From: an uncultured Clostridia bacterium
Lineage (GTDB): Bacteria > Bacillota > Clostridia > Peptostreptococcales > Anaerovoracaceae
Direction: 5' to 3'
NCBI GenBank assembly: GCA_934256595.1
Contig: CAKQOW010000005.1
Span: 1-64,000, forward strand
DNA: 64,000 bases
Shown here: in pieces, positions 40,105 to 48,095 of the stretch
Layout of the letters: each line of letters begins with the position of its first letter
How positions within the stretch are numbered: the stretch's first letter is position 1
Translations under genes and position numbers: made by a program
Notes under the pieces: generated by a model
Told to the model about the DNA's origin: nothing
The model's input: the letters and a program-made list of their open reading frames with translations, nothing else
Database searches by the model: none

Positions 40105-40281
40105 ATGACTAATTACGAAAAACGACTGCAGATGCTTACAATAGACAAACTTATACAGCTCGAAAATACAATGCACGAATGCTCTGTCTGCTACTGCAGA
40201 GAATACTGCAGCAGTATTTCGGAACATCAGCTTTCCTGCGATGAAACAAGAAAAAAATGGCTCGCTTCCGATGAAAACTAA
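40105..40281 (+). CDS. 58-residue cysteine-containing small protein
   Basis: ATG 40105 follows GGAGG at 10 bp and ends TAA 40279..40281. The product has a cysteine cluster (ECSVCYCREYC, residues 31-41) that could bind a metal, an acidic and helical N-terminus and a final ALASDEN-like tail. I know no family. The promoter with operator in front and the divergent HTH gene argue that it is expressed and regulated. It may be an antirepressor, stress or small regulatory protein, which is guesswork. Confidence 0.55.
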   Translation: MTNYEKRLQMLTIDKLIQLENTMHECSVCYCREYCSSISEHQLSCDETRKKWLASDEN

Positions 40282-40287
40282 CTATTT

Positions 40288-40974
40288 CTAATCACTGTAT
40301 TTTTGTATAATTCTGTCACACCATATATATGTCAGCGGCAGTACCGCTATAACTGCAAGGTGGGCAAGCCCCGAATGATTAAACTGTAATATCAGATTCA
40401 GCGTCTTATCCTCTGCAAGCAGATTCTGAACAGCCAGTCCTGCTCCCGCCGAGGCAATACATATCAGAAGATATATCATCTCTCCTGCCTTTCCCGACAA
40501 CACACAGTAAATCCCGCTGCCTGCGGCAAATGCAATGCACACTGCGGCATATACATATACAGGGCCGAAAGCTCTGCCGCCCTCTGCCGCCGATATGACT
40601 GCAGCCGCTTCTGCTGCTGCCCATAATATAGCAGCTGCCTTTCTAAAATATGAAGCTATGGGTTTTCCCAAAGCACAATACATGCAAATATATATAACCG
40701 GAACTGCTATACCGCCAATACAGGCTGCCGTAAACGCTCTTATCACCTGCTCTGCCGCAAAGCTTTCGTAAACCACAGTAAAACCGTGAAGCACAGCTCC
40801 TGCAATTCCTGCAGCAAACACCGCCGCAAACATCAGCAGGCACATTCTCCTGATGCTGCTTTTTTTAATATGCCTTACAGTAACAGCCGCTGCAAAGCCG
40901 GCGGCAGCCAGACTTATCACAAGATCCGTACCCGCAGTCACTATATCAGGCTGGTGTGTGAACACGTCATTCAT
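40288..40974 (-). CDS. Polytopic membrane protein
   Basis: A 228-residue membrane protein with about seven helices, very rich in Ala, Gly and Ile and with few charged loops. The ATG at 40974 follows AGGAGGCGG; a frame to 41061 is not used. I recognise no conserved motif. Its stop is 7 bp from the small convergent ORF, so the two overlap in 3' regions. It may be a metabolite or ion channel-like protein; no function is assigned. Confidence 0.7.
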   Translation of the reverse strand: MNDVFTHQPDIVTAGTDLVISLAAAGFAAAVTVRHIKKSSIRRMCLLMFAAVFAAGIAGAVLHGFTVVYESFAAEQVIRAFTAACIGGIAVPVIYICMYCALGKPIASYFRKAAAILWAAAEAAAVISAAEGGRAFGPVYVYAAVCIAFAAGSGIYCVLSGKAGEMIYLLICIASAGAGLAVQNLLAEDKTLNLILQFNHSGLAHLAVIAVLPLTYIWCDRIIQKYSD

Positions 40975-41107
40975 AGTCCGCCTCCTCTCTCTATCTAAAA
41001 TCTTATCATACTCCGGCTCAAAAATATATCTGCCGCTTAACAAAAAAGATGCAATTAACATTTTTTTGGTCTATACTATACATAACCTATAAATATGGAG
41101 AGTTATT

Positions 41108-41779
41108 ATGATTTATTTACTTGAAGATGATGAAAACATACGCGAACTTGTATGCTATTCTTTAAACGTAACAGGAAACGAAGCAACCGGCTTTGCAGCT
41201 CCATCGGAATTCTGGCAGGCTGTAGGCGAAAATCCGCCTGAGCTTGTAATTCTTGATGTAATGCTGCCGGAGGAGGACGGACTGCAGGTGCTTTCAAAGC
41301 TTCGCAGCAAGTCTGCAACCTCTGATATCCCCGTTATAATGCTTACAGCCAAAGGCAGCGAGTTTGACAAGGTTACCGCCCTTGATGCGGGAGCCGATGA
41401 TTACATAACCAAGCCTTTCGGAGTTATGGAACTGGTATCAAGAGTAAAGGCCGTGCTTCGCAGAAGCTCAGTCTCCTCTCAGGGCAAAACCTATACGGCA
41501 GGCCCTTTGTGTCTGTCTGTTTCAAAGCATATGGTTACAGTTTCAGGCGAAGAGATTGCTCTTACCTACAAGGAGTTTGAGCTTCTTAAATATCTGTTTG
41601 AAAACAAAGGTATGGTGCTTACCAGGGATCAGATACTGCAGCACATATGGGGCTATGACTTCGACGGTGAAAACCGCACTGTCGATGTGCATATCAGAAC
41701 ACTTCGTCATAAGCTGTCCGAAGCCGGCAGCCTTATAGAAACCATCCGCGGTGTAGGCTACAGGATCGGAGATAAATAG
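41108..41779 (+). CDS. PhoB/PhoP-like OmpR-family response regulator
   Basis: A 223-residue response regulator: receiver (residues 1-115, LVILDVMLPEEDG with phospho-acceptor Asp and conserved Lys in ITKPFG) and winged-helix output (130-223, ending LIETIRGVGYRI). The histidine kinase gene starts at the next base after the stop. It precedes a Na/Pi cotransporter with a PhoP-box-like site, so a phosphate starvation regulator is the best call. The 5' side carries TTAACA repeats at 41038 and 41056, with a TATACA -10. Confidence 0.88.
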   Translation: MIYLLEDDENIRELVCYSLNVTGNEATGFAAPSEFWQAVGENPPELVILDVMLPEEDGLQVLSKLRSKSATSDIPVIMLTAKGSEFDKVTALDAGADDYITKPFGVMELVSRVKAVLRRSSVSSQGKTYTAGPLCLSVSKHMVTVSGEEIALTYKEFELLKYLFENKGMVLTRDQILQHIWGYDFDGENRTVDVHIRTLRHKLSEAGSLIETIRGVGYRIGDK

Positions 41780-43420
41780 ATGAAAATACGCATATTCAGA
41801 AACACCCTGATTGCAATACTGTGTTTTGTAATCGCATCAACAGGCATTACCCTCAACGCCTCCTACAAATATTTCAATACCCAGCTTGAAACGGAGCTCG
41901 GTCAGGAGGCGGCATATGCTGCTGCAGGCATTAAGCTTGGCGGCGCAGATTATCTTGACGGCATTTCGGGAGATGAAACAAGGATAACCTGGATAGACCA
42001 AAGCGGCAAGGTCCTCTATGACAACAGAGCCGATGCCTCCGAAATGGAAAACCATCTCGACCGCAAAGAAATAAAGGAAGCTGTCACGGACGGCTGCGGA
42101 ACAGCCATAAGAAACTCCGGTACAATGTCTGTCCGGACCGTATACTACGCACTTAAACTTGACGACGGCACTATCCTCAGAGTTTCTTCAAATCAGTATA
42201 CATTCCTGACAGTTCTCAAGGGAATGATAAAAGCAATCCTTCTTATCTTTGCATTTGCTCTGATCCTAAGCGGGCTGATAGCATTCCGGCTGTCGGCAAG
42301 AATAGCAAAGCCTCTTGAGAATATAGATCTTGATAATCCTGATGAAGAGGAAATCTATGATGAATTAAGACCTGCGGTCAGAAGGCTCAAATCCCAGAAC
42401 CAGAAAATACTCTCACAGATAGATGAGCTTAAGCTTCAGCAGGCTCAGCTGAATGCCACAATGGAAAGTATGAGCGAGGGCATGATTATAACCAATACAA
42501 GGGCAGAAATATTATCCTGCAACCACAGCGCCATCAGGCTTCTGGGATTTACCGGAGAGGGCAGCCCTTTTCATGTGCTGGATCTCAGTACGGATGATAA
42601 ATTCAGACACGCGGTTCTTGCGGCACTTGACGGCAAACGCAGCTCCTGCACTATGCACATCGGAGATATATACTGTGAGGTAATAGCAGCTCCCGTAATT
42701 CATGAGGGCGAGAAAGAGGGCCTTGTCATAATGGTAATTGACGAAACCGAAAAAGAAAAAAGAGACGTTCTCAGAAGAGAGTTCACCTCAAATGTTTCTC
42801 ACGAGCTTAAAACACCTCTGACCTCTATTTCGGGATTTGCAGAGCTTATCAGAAACGGCCTTGCAGACGTGAATACCGCTGTAAGATTTTCAGATAATAT
42901 ATATAAGGAGGCGCAGCGCCTCATAACCCTTGTAAATGATATAATCAGACTTTCACAGCTTGACGGCGGAGAAATTCCTTACGATAAAGAGCCTGTCGAT
43001 TTATATCAGGTTGCTTCAGAGGTTGTTTCAAGGCTTGCCTCTGTTGCCGAAAAATCAGAAATCACCCTTACGCTTTCAGGCAGCAGCTCATATGTTGACG
43101 GCAACCGCCGCATACTTGACGAAATAATTTCAAACCTCTGCGACAACGCCATAAAATACAACAGTCCCGGAGGTCACGCCCAGGTTATAATATCGGACAG
43201 ACGGCTTACGGTCAGAGATGACGGCATAGGTATTCCGTCAGATCAGCAAAGCCGCATATTTGAGCGCTTTTACAGGGTTGACAAAAGTCATTCCAAAGAG
43301 GTTGGCGGCACAGGTCTTGGCCTTTCCATAGTCAAGCACGGCGCCATGTACCACAACGCGGCAATACACATCGACAGCTCTCCCGGCAGGGGAACCTCGA
43401 TTTCACTTGAATTCAGATAG
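41780..43420 (+). CDS. PhoR-like sensor histidine kinase
   Basis: A 546-residue kinase: helix 8-27, extracytoplasmic domain (28-145), helix about 148-172, HAMP-like linker, PAS domain (about 215-315), DHp with FTSNVSHELKTPLTSISGF (phospho-acceptor His near 334) and HATPase (NLCDNAIKYN, DDGIGIPS, GGTGLGLSIVKHG). Domain order matches PhoR/WalK. It should phosphorylate the adjacent regulator. The target is likely the nearby Na/Pi cotransporter. Confidence 0.9.
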   Translation: MKIRIFRNTLIAILCFVIASTGITLNASYKYFNTQLETELGQEAAYAAAGIKLGGADYLDGISGDETRITWIDQSGKVLYDNRADASEMENHLDRKEIKEAVTDGCGTAIRNSGTMSVRTVYYALKLDDGTILRVSSNQYTFLTVLKGMIKAILLIFAFALILSGLIAFRLSARIAKPLENIDLDNPDEEEIYDELRPAVRRLKSQNQKILSQIDELKLQQAQLNATMESMSEGMIITNTRAEILSCNHSAIRLLGFTGEGSPFHVLDLSTDDKFRHAVLAALDGKRSSCTMHIGDIYCEVIAAPVIHEGEKEGLVIMVIDETEKEKRDVLRREFTSNVSHELKTPLTSISGFAELIRNGLADVNTAVRFSDNIYKEAQRLITLVNDIIRLSQLDGGEIPYDKEPVDLYQVASEVVSRLASVAEKSEITLTLSGSSSYVDGNRRILDEIISNLCDNAIKYNSPGGHAQVIISDRRLTVRDDGIGIPSDQQSRIFERFYRVDKSHSKEVGGTGLGLSIVKHGAMYHNAAIHIDSSPGRGTSISLEFR

Positions 43421-43432
43421 ACTATAACAGAT

Positions 43433-43485
43433 TTTACACAGATTTAACATAATTGATATTTTAAATTTCACACTTGCCGTATATT
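43433..43485 (+). promoter_or_regulatory. PhoP-box-like direct repeat and promoter before the Na/Pi gene
   Basis: TTTACA (43433..43438), 5 bp, TTAACA (43444..43449): a match to the TT(A/T/C)ACA-N5-TT(A/T/C)ACA box bound by PhoP/PhoB-type regulators. A further TTCACA lies at 43467 and a -10-like TATATT at 43480..43485, about 35 bp before the gene start. Confidence 0.65.
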
Positions 43486-43519
43486 ATTTGGAATGACTTA
43501 TGGATTACGGAGGTATGTG

Positions 43520-45265
43520 ATGAATATTTTTGATTTTCTATCCCTTATAGGCGGACTTGCTCTGTTCCTGTTCGGCATGCAGGTTATGGGCAATGCCCTC
43601 GAAAAAAAAGCAGGCAGTCAGCTTAATACCGTTTTAGGCAAAATAACGGACAACCCTATCAAGGGCTTCGGTCTCGGACTCGGTATCACTTCAATAATAC
43701 AGAGTTCCTCGGCAACAACGGTAATGCTGGTCGGTCTTGTAAACTCTGAAATTATAACGCTGAAACAGTCCATATATGTAATAATGGGCGCCAATGTAGG
43801 AACTACAGTAACCGCATGGCTGCTGAGTTTAACAGGCATAAGCGGCGACAGCGTAATCATTCAGCTTCTGAAGCCGTCTTCATTTACACCTGTACTCGCT
43901 CTCATCGGTATCATCTTCTATATGTTTGTCAAGAACACCGAAAAGAAAGATACAGGTATGATACTTCTGGGCTTTGCAGTGCTTATGTACGGTATGGAGT
44001 CAATGTCGGGCGCTGTTTCAGGATTAAAAGAAGTAGAGGGCTTTACAAATCTGCTTACAGTATTCTCAAATCCTATTCTGGGAGTTCTTGCAGGCGCGCT
44101 GCTGACAGCAATAATACAGAGTTCATCTGCTTCGGTAGGTATACTTCAGGCGCTGTCAACTACAGGCGCAATCACCTACGCTTCGGCAATTCCTATCATT
44201 ATGGGACAGAATATAGGTACATGTGTTACAGCATTAATATCATCTATAGGCGCAAACAAAAACGCCAAGCGTGTTGCGTTTGTACACCTGTATTTCAATA
44301 TAATCGGTACAGTCGTACTGCTGCTGCTGTTTTATGCAGTTAATTCATTTGCTCACTTCGCATTTGTAGACTTGCAGGCAAACCAGTTCGGAATAGCAAT
44401 TGCACATTCGATGTTCAACCTGCTTTGTACAGCGCTGCTGCTGCCGTTTGGCGCAGCACTCGGCAAGCTGGCAACCCTGACTATAAAGGACGCTCCTGCC
44501 AAGGAAGAAACCCCGCTGCTTGATGAAAGACTTCTCATCACTCCGTCAGTAGCTTTAGAGCGCGCAGAAGCAATAACTGCTGATATGGCTGATGCTGCAG
44601 TAAACTCAATCAAAACAGCTATGCCGCTTCTCAGCATATATGATGCTCCGACAGCCAAAAAGGTAAGAAAATATGAAAAAGATGCCGACATCTACGAAGA
44701 TGCAATAGGCTCATACCTTGTCAGGCTGTCAAACGAAGATATATCGGAAACTGAAAATCACAAGATAACAAAGCTTCTCAAGCTTATCGGAGATTTTGAA
44801 AGAATATCAGACCATGCAGTAAACATTGTAGAGTCTGCTGAGGAGATAAACAGTAAGCACATCGAGTTCTCAGATGAGGCGAAGCATGAGGTTTCAGTAC
44901 TCAAAGAGGCTGTATTTGAAATTACAGACCTTGCTTACGGTGCTTTCATTGACAATGACCTTGACAAAGCAGCTCTCGTAGAGCCACTTGAACAGACTAT
45001 AGATATACTGGTAGAGCAGATAAAGCTGCACCATATATTAAGACTTCAGAAAAGCGAATGTACCATAGACCACGGATTTGTACTGTCGGATATTCTTACA
45101 AACCTTGAAAGAACAGCAGACCACTGCTCAAACATAGCGGCCTGCATCACCGAGATATCAGAAAACGCATCATTTGATATGCACAAGTATCTGGGTGATA
45201 TAAGGAACGATACAGACGAATTCAAATCAAACTTCAAAATGTACAAGAATAAATATTCACTTTAG
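43520..45265 (+). CDS. Na+/phosphate cotransporter with C-terminal PhoU domain
   Basis: A 581-residue NptA/YjbB-type transporter: two inverted transport repeats with the QSSSATT and QSSSASVG motifs (about 61-70 and 209-216), eight or more helices over residues 1-310, then a PhoU-like helical domain (about 340-575). It imports (or exports) phosphate coupled to sodium, with the PhoU part tuning activity. ATG 43520 follows GGAGG; a frame to 43493 is not used. It follows a phosphate-type two-component pair and a PhoP box. Confidence 0.9.
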   Translation: MNIFDFLSLIGGLALFLFGMQVMGNALEKKAGSQLNTVLGKITDNPIKGFGLGLGITSIIQSSSATTVMLVGLVNSEIITLKQSIYVIMGANVGTTVTAWLLSLTGISGDSVIIQLLKPSSFTPVLALIGIIFYMFVKNTEKKDTGMILLGFAVLMYGMESMSGAVSGLKEVEGFTNLLTVFSNPILGVLAGALLTAIIQSSSASVGILQALSTTGAITYASAIPIIMGQNIGTCVTALISSIGANKNAKRVAFVHLYFNIIGTVVLLLLFYAVNSFAHFAFVDLQANQFGIAIAHSMFNLLCTALLLPFGAALGKLATLTIKDAPAKEETPLLDERLLITPSVALERAEAITADMADAAVNSIKTAMPLLSIYDAPTAKKVRKYEKDADIYEDAIGSYLVRLSNEDISETENHKITKLLKLIGDFERISDHAVNIVESAEEINSKHIEFSDEAKHEVSVLKEAVFEITDLAYGAFIDNDLDKAALVEPLEQTIDILVEQIKLHHILRLQKSECTIDHGFVLSDILTNLERTADHCSNIAACITEISENASFDMHKYLGDIRNDTDEFKSNFKMYKNKYSL

Positions 45266-45283
45266 ATTATAAACAGCTGTTAC

Positions 45284-45316
45284 AAAAAGCACTGATGCAA
45301 TCACCAGTGCTTTTTT
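45284..45316 (+). terminator. Terminator after the Na/Pi gene
   Basis: AAAAGCACTG / CAGTGCTTTTTT stem, 10 bp with loop ATGCAATCAC and a run of T, 19 bp after the stop codon. It also faces the convergent metA gene. Confidence 0.85.
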
Positions 45317-45329
45317 AATATTAAGCTGT

Positions 45330-46256
45330 CTATATCACAGGTCCTATGCTGTCTATTGCATAAGGGGTTGCCTGATATACGAAATAGTTGAGCCAGTTCT
45401 GATATATGAGGTTTGCATGTCCTCTCCATGTAACTATCGGCTCTTTGGTATCGTCATTGTCTGGGAAATAATTCTGAGGCATCTTGATATCAAGTCCCTG
45501 ATTTTTGTCCCTCAGATATTCCTGTTTGAGGGTATCCGTATCATACTCGGAATGACCTGTTATGAATATCTGTCTGCCGTTATCTGTCATTGCAGCATAC
45601 ACACCTGCTTCCTCTGAAGAAGCCAGTATTTTGAGCTTATTGCATCTTTCGATATCTTCCCTGTCAACAGTGGTATGTCTTGAATGAGGCACCATAAACA
45701 CATCATCAAAACCTCTGAGAAGTATTGCATTCTTCTTGTCAGCCTTGTGAGGAAATACTCCAAACAGCTTCTCCTCAAGAATTCTCTTAGGTATTCCGAA
45801 ATGATAATACAGCGCTGCCTGCGCTCCCCAGCATATATGAAATGTACTGTAAACGTGCGTCCTGCTCCACTCCATTATTGAACAAAGCTCATGCCAGTAT
45901 TCCACCTCTTCAAAGTCCATAAGCTCTACGGGAGCCCCCGTTATAATCATTCCGTCAAAATATCTGTCCCTTACCTTGTCAAAGGTGGTATAGAACTTGA
46001 GCATATGCTCCTTAGAGGTATTCTTTGACTCGTGGCTTTTAACCTGCATAAGTTCAAGCTCCACCTGCAGAGGTGTGTTACCCAGAAGTCTTGCAAGCTG
46101 TGTTTCTGTCGCTACCTTTGTAGGCATCAGATTAAGCACAAGTATCTGCAGAGGACGTATATCCTGTGTGGTAGCCCTCGTATCATTCATTGTAAATATA
46201 TTTTCACTGGCAAGCACCTTGGCTGCCGGCAGTTTATCAGGTATTCTGATAGGCAT
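45330..46256 (-). CDS. metA: Homoserine O-acetyltransferase (MetA family)
   Basis: A 308-residue MetA-family acyltransferase (glutamine-amidotransferase-like fold). The nucleophile is Cys142 in FHICWGAQAALYY; the downstream catalytic His and Glu appear in VPHSRHTTV and GHSEYD. Residue 111 is Glu (APVE), which in this family is reported to favour acetyl-CoA over succinyl-CoA, so despite the MetA name O-acetylhomoserine is the expected product. This matches metY next door, which uses that substrate. It is 11 bp behind metY in the same operon, under the Met-rich leader. Confidence 0.93.
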   Translation of the reverse strand: MPIRIPDKLPAAKVLASENIFTMNDTRATTQDIRPLQILVLNLMPTKVATETQLARLLGNTPLQVELELMQVKSHESKNTSKEHMLKFYTTFDKVRDRYFDGMIITGAPVELMDFEEVEYWHELCSIMEWSRTHVYSTFHICWGAQAALYYHFGIPKRILEEKLFGVFPHKADKKNAILLRGFDDVFMVPHSRHTTVDREDIERCNKLKILASSEEAGVYAAMTDNGRQIFITGHSEYDTDTLKQEYLRDKNQGLDIKMPQNYFPDNDDTKEPIVTWRGHANLIYQNWLNYFVYQATPYAIDSIGPVI

Positions 46257-46267
46257 AGTATTCCCTC

Positions 46268-47545
46268 CTATTTCAGTGCATTTTCAATATCTGCAATCAG
46301 ATCAGCCGCATCTTCAAGACCGCAGGAATATCTTACAAGGTCAGGTGATACGCCTGCCGCTTCAAGCTCACTGTCTGTCATCTGTCTGTGAGTTGAACTT
46401 GCAGGGTGCAGACAGCAGGTTCTTGCGTCTGCAACGTGAGTTTCTATAGCTGCAACTCTTAAATTTGCCATAAACTTTTCGGCTGCCGCTCTGCCGCCTT
46501 TAACACCGAAGCTTACTACGCCGCAGGAGCCGTTCGGCAGATATTTCTGACCCGTTTCGTAGTCCTTATCGCCCTTGAGTCCGCAGTATTTAACCCATTC
46601 TATTTTGTCATGCTGATTTAAAAACTCAGCAACTGCCAGTCCGTTTTCACAGTGTCTTTTAACTCTGACATGGAGGCTTTCAAGTCCCAGATTGAGAATA
46701 TATGCATTCTGCGGTGACTGGATTGAACCGAAATCCCTCATAAGCTGCGCTGTAGCCTTTGTTATATATGCGCCCTCAAGACCGAATTTCTCAGCGTAGG
46801 TAATGCCGTGATAGCTGTCATCAGGAGTACACAGTCCCGGGAATTTATCCGCATATTTAATCCAGTCGAATTTGCCCGAATCAACAATACATCCTCCCAC
46901 GCCTGCGCCATGACCGTCCATATATTTTGTAGTCGAATGAGTAACTATATCTGCGCCCCATTCAAAAGGTCTGCAGTTTACAGGGGTTGCAAATGTATTG
47001 TCTATAATCAGCGGTACGCCGTGTCTGTGAGCTGCCGCTGCGAATTTCTCGATGTCTAAAACAGTAAGCGCAGGATTTGCTATTGTTTCTCCGAACACAG
47101 CCTTGGTATTAGGCTTAAATGCCGCATCAAGTTCTTCGTCTGTAGCATATGGAGATACAAATGTAAAATCAACGCCCATTTTTTTCATTGTAACTGCAAA
47201 CAGGTTGTAGGTACCGCCGTATATGCTGCTTGAAGCAACAACATGGTCTCCGCAGGAGGCAATATTGAACACAGCATAGAAATTGGCAGCCTGTCCCGAC
47301 GATGTAAGCATTGCAGCGCTGCCGCCCTCAAGAGCCGCTATCTTGGCTGCCACATAATCATTGGTAGGGTTCTGAAGTCTTGTGTAGAAATATCCCGACG
47401 CCTCTAAATCAAACAGCCTGCCCATATCCTGACTTGTATCATATTTAAAAGTTGTACTCTGAATAATAGGTATCTGTCTCGGCTCTCCGTTTCCCGGTCT
47501 GTAGCCGGCCTGTACGCATTTAGTTCCTATTGATTTTTCGTTCAT
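46268..47545 (-). CDS. metY: O-acetylhomoserine sulfhydrylase
   Basis: A 425-residue PLP enzyme of the Cys/Met gamma-synthase family. It converts O-acetylhomoserine plus sulfide (or methanethiol) to homocysteine (or methionine). The PLP lysine lies in HSTTKYMDGHG; RLQNPTNDYVAAKIAALEGG and the C-terminal RYSCGLEDAADLIADI are typical of MetY. The true start is ATG 47545 behind GGAGGT; a frame continues through the leader to 47638 without a site. It is first gene of metYA and sits right behind an attenuator. Confidence 0.94.
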   Translation of the reverse strand: MNEKSIGTKCVQAGYRPGNGEPRQIPIIQSTTFKYDTSQDMGRLFDLEASGYFYTRLQNPTNDYVAAKIAALEGGSAAMLTSSGQAANFYAVFNIASCGDHVVASSSIYGGTYNLFAVTMKKMGVDFTFVSPYATDEELDAAFKPNTKAVFGETIANPALTVLDIEKFAAAAHRHGVPLIIDNTFATPVNCRPFEWGADIVTHSTTKYMDGHGAGVGGCIVDSGKFDWIKYADKFPGLCTPDDSYHGITYAEKFGLEGAYITKATAQLMRDFGSIQSPQNAYILNLGLESLHVRVKRHCENGLAVAEFLNQHDKIEWVKYCGLKGDKDYETGQKYLPNGSCGVVSFGVKGGRAAAEKFMANLRVAAIETHVADARTCCLHPASSTHRQMTDSELEAAGVSPDLVRYSCGLEDAADLIADIENALK

Positions 47546-47558
47546 AACATACCTCCAT

Positions 47559-47596
47559 AAAAAAAGACGATGTTGGCTTACGCCAAAATCGCCTTT
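47559..47596 (-). terminator. Attenuator terminator before metY
   Basis: AAAGGCGATTTTGGC / GCCAACATCGTCTTT, 14 of 15 pairs (one mismatch, two wobble or better), loop GTAA, followed by TTTTTTT immediately before the metY ribosome binding site. Confidence 0.9.
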
Positions 47597-47621
47597 AGTA
47601 AACTCATCTCTCAAGCAGTGT

Positions 47622-47696
47622 CTAGAGAATCTGACCAAAGGCGTAGCTGCACATCATCATAACCATATTCATTTTACCTGTATTACGACTGTACAT
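47622..47696 (-). CDS. Methionine-rich leader peptide of the metYA operon
   Basis: A 24-codon frame with an AGGAGG ribosome site at 47704..47709, seven bases before ATG 47696, and a TAG stop at 47622..47624. Codons 9-15 read MNMVMMM, so with the start it has six Met in 24 residues, five of them in a run of seven codons. The rest of the peptide is unremarkable (ending SYAFGQIL). It reads as the ribosome-sensing part of a translation-coupled attenuator, not a working protein. Confidence 0.75.
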   Translation of the reverse strand: MYSRNTGKMNMVMMMCSYAFGQIL

Positions 47697-47725
47697 AACA
47701 TTGCCTCCTGCTTATCTATAAATAT

Positions 47726-47754
47726 ATTTTATGTCATAAGCACATATTTGTCAA
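47726..47754 (-). promoter_or_regulatory. Promoter of the metYA leader
   Basis: TTGACA (47749..47754), 17 bp, TAAAAT (47726..47731) on the minus strand; a start near 47719 would put the leader peptide about 22 nt into the transcript. Confidence 0.8.
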
Positions 47755-47783
47755 CACTGTTTTGTGATTTTGGTATAACTTCT

Positions 47784-48050
47784 TCAACCGTTACGGTTCA
47801 GTTTTTTTATGTCAAAAATATCATTAATCAGGGTATTATCAAGGCTGTTTGTCTGATTTATATTCATATCAGTACTGTTGTTGCTGATATTCAGACTCAT
47901 ATTAGAGTTATTGAAATTTATGCCTGTATCAAAGTTATTGTTATTTATCTGAAAACTCTCGCTGCCGGTAATATCTGTACCGCCTGAAACCTTGTCAAGC
48001 TCTGTGTCAGAGACTTTCACTTCCGTAAAAAGTTCCTTGTTTTTTGTCAT
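47784..48050 (-). CDS. Asn-rich double-glycine peptide precursor
   Basis: An 88-residue peptide with leader ending SDTELDKVSGG (residues 14-24) and a 64-residue tail dominated by Asn, Ile, Phe and Ser (SFQINNNNFDTGINFNNSN, then NISNNSTDMNINQTN). The alternation of Asn with hydrophobic residues is like a beta-strand-forming or amyloid-like repeat. Start ATG 48050 follows GGGGAGAG. The leader matches those of the two peptides at 22.1-22.8 kb (ELDNVSGG, ALKEVSGG), so a shared C39-type exporter elsewhere in the genome is likely. No immunity or export gene is adjacent. Confidence 0.65.
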   Translation of the reverse strand: MTKNKELFTEVKVSDTELDKVSGGTDITGSESFQINNNNFDTGINFNNSNMSLNISNNSTDMNINQTNSLDNTLINDIFDIKKLNRNG

Positions 48051-48095
48051 AGCTGTACTCTCCCCGTAAACTGATTATTCTATCCTGCCGATTTC

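Larger units (their letters stand above)
47546..47720 (-). promoter_or_regulatory. metYA leader: methionine leader-peptide attenuator
   Basis: A 175 nt leader with three linked parts read on the minus strand: a 24-codon Met-rich reading frame; an antiterminator in which GCCTTTGGT (47634..47642, codons 19-21 of the leader peptide) pairs with ACTAAAGGC (47591..47599); and an intrinsic terminator (47559..47596) whose first arm AAAGGC is shared with the antiterminator, so only one can form. When Met-tRNA is scarce the ribosome would stall at the Met codons, leave 47634..47642 free and let the antiterminator form. With ample methionine it reaches the stop codon, covers that arm and the terminator wins. 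No S-box or T-box sequence is seen. Confidence 0.75.

Noticed and set aside
39755..40281. Prophage immunity region
   Set aside because: HTH repressor and divergent small gene resemble one, but no integrase, structural or replication genes of a phage are present.
47546..47720. S-box (SAM) riboswitch or T-box upstream of metY
   Set aside because: The leader lacks the conserved S-box core elements and the T-box AGGGTGGTACCGCG-like sequence, and is short. A Met-rich leader peptide with overlapping hairpins explains it better. A covariance-model search would settle it.
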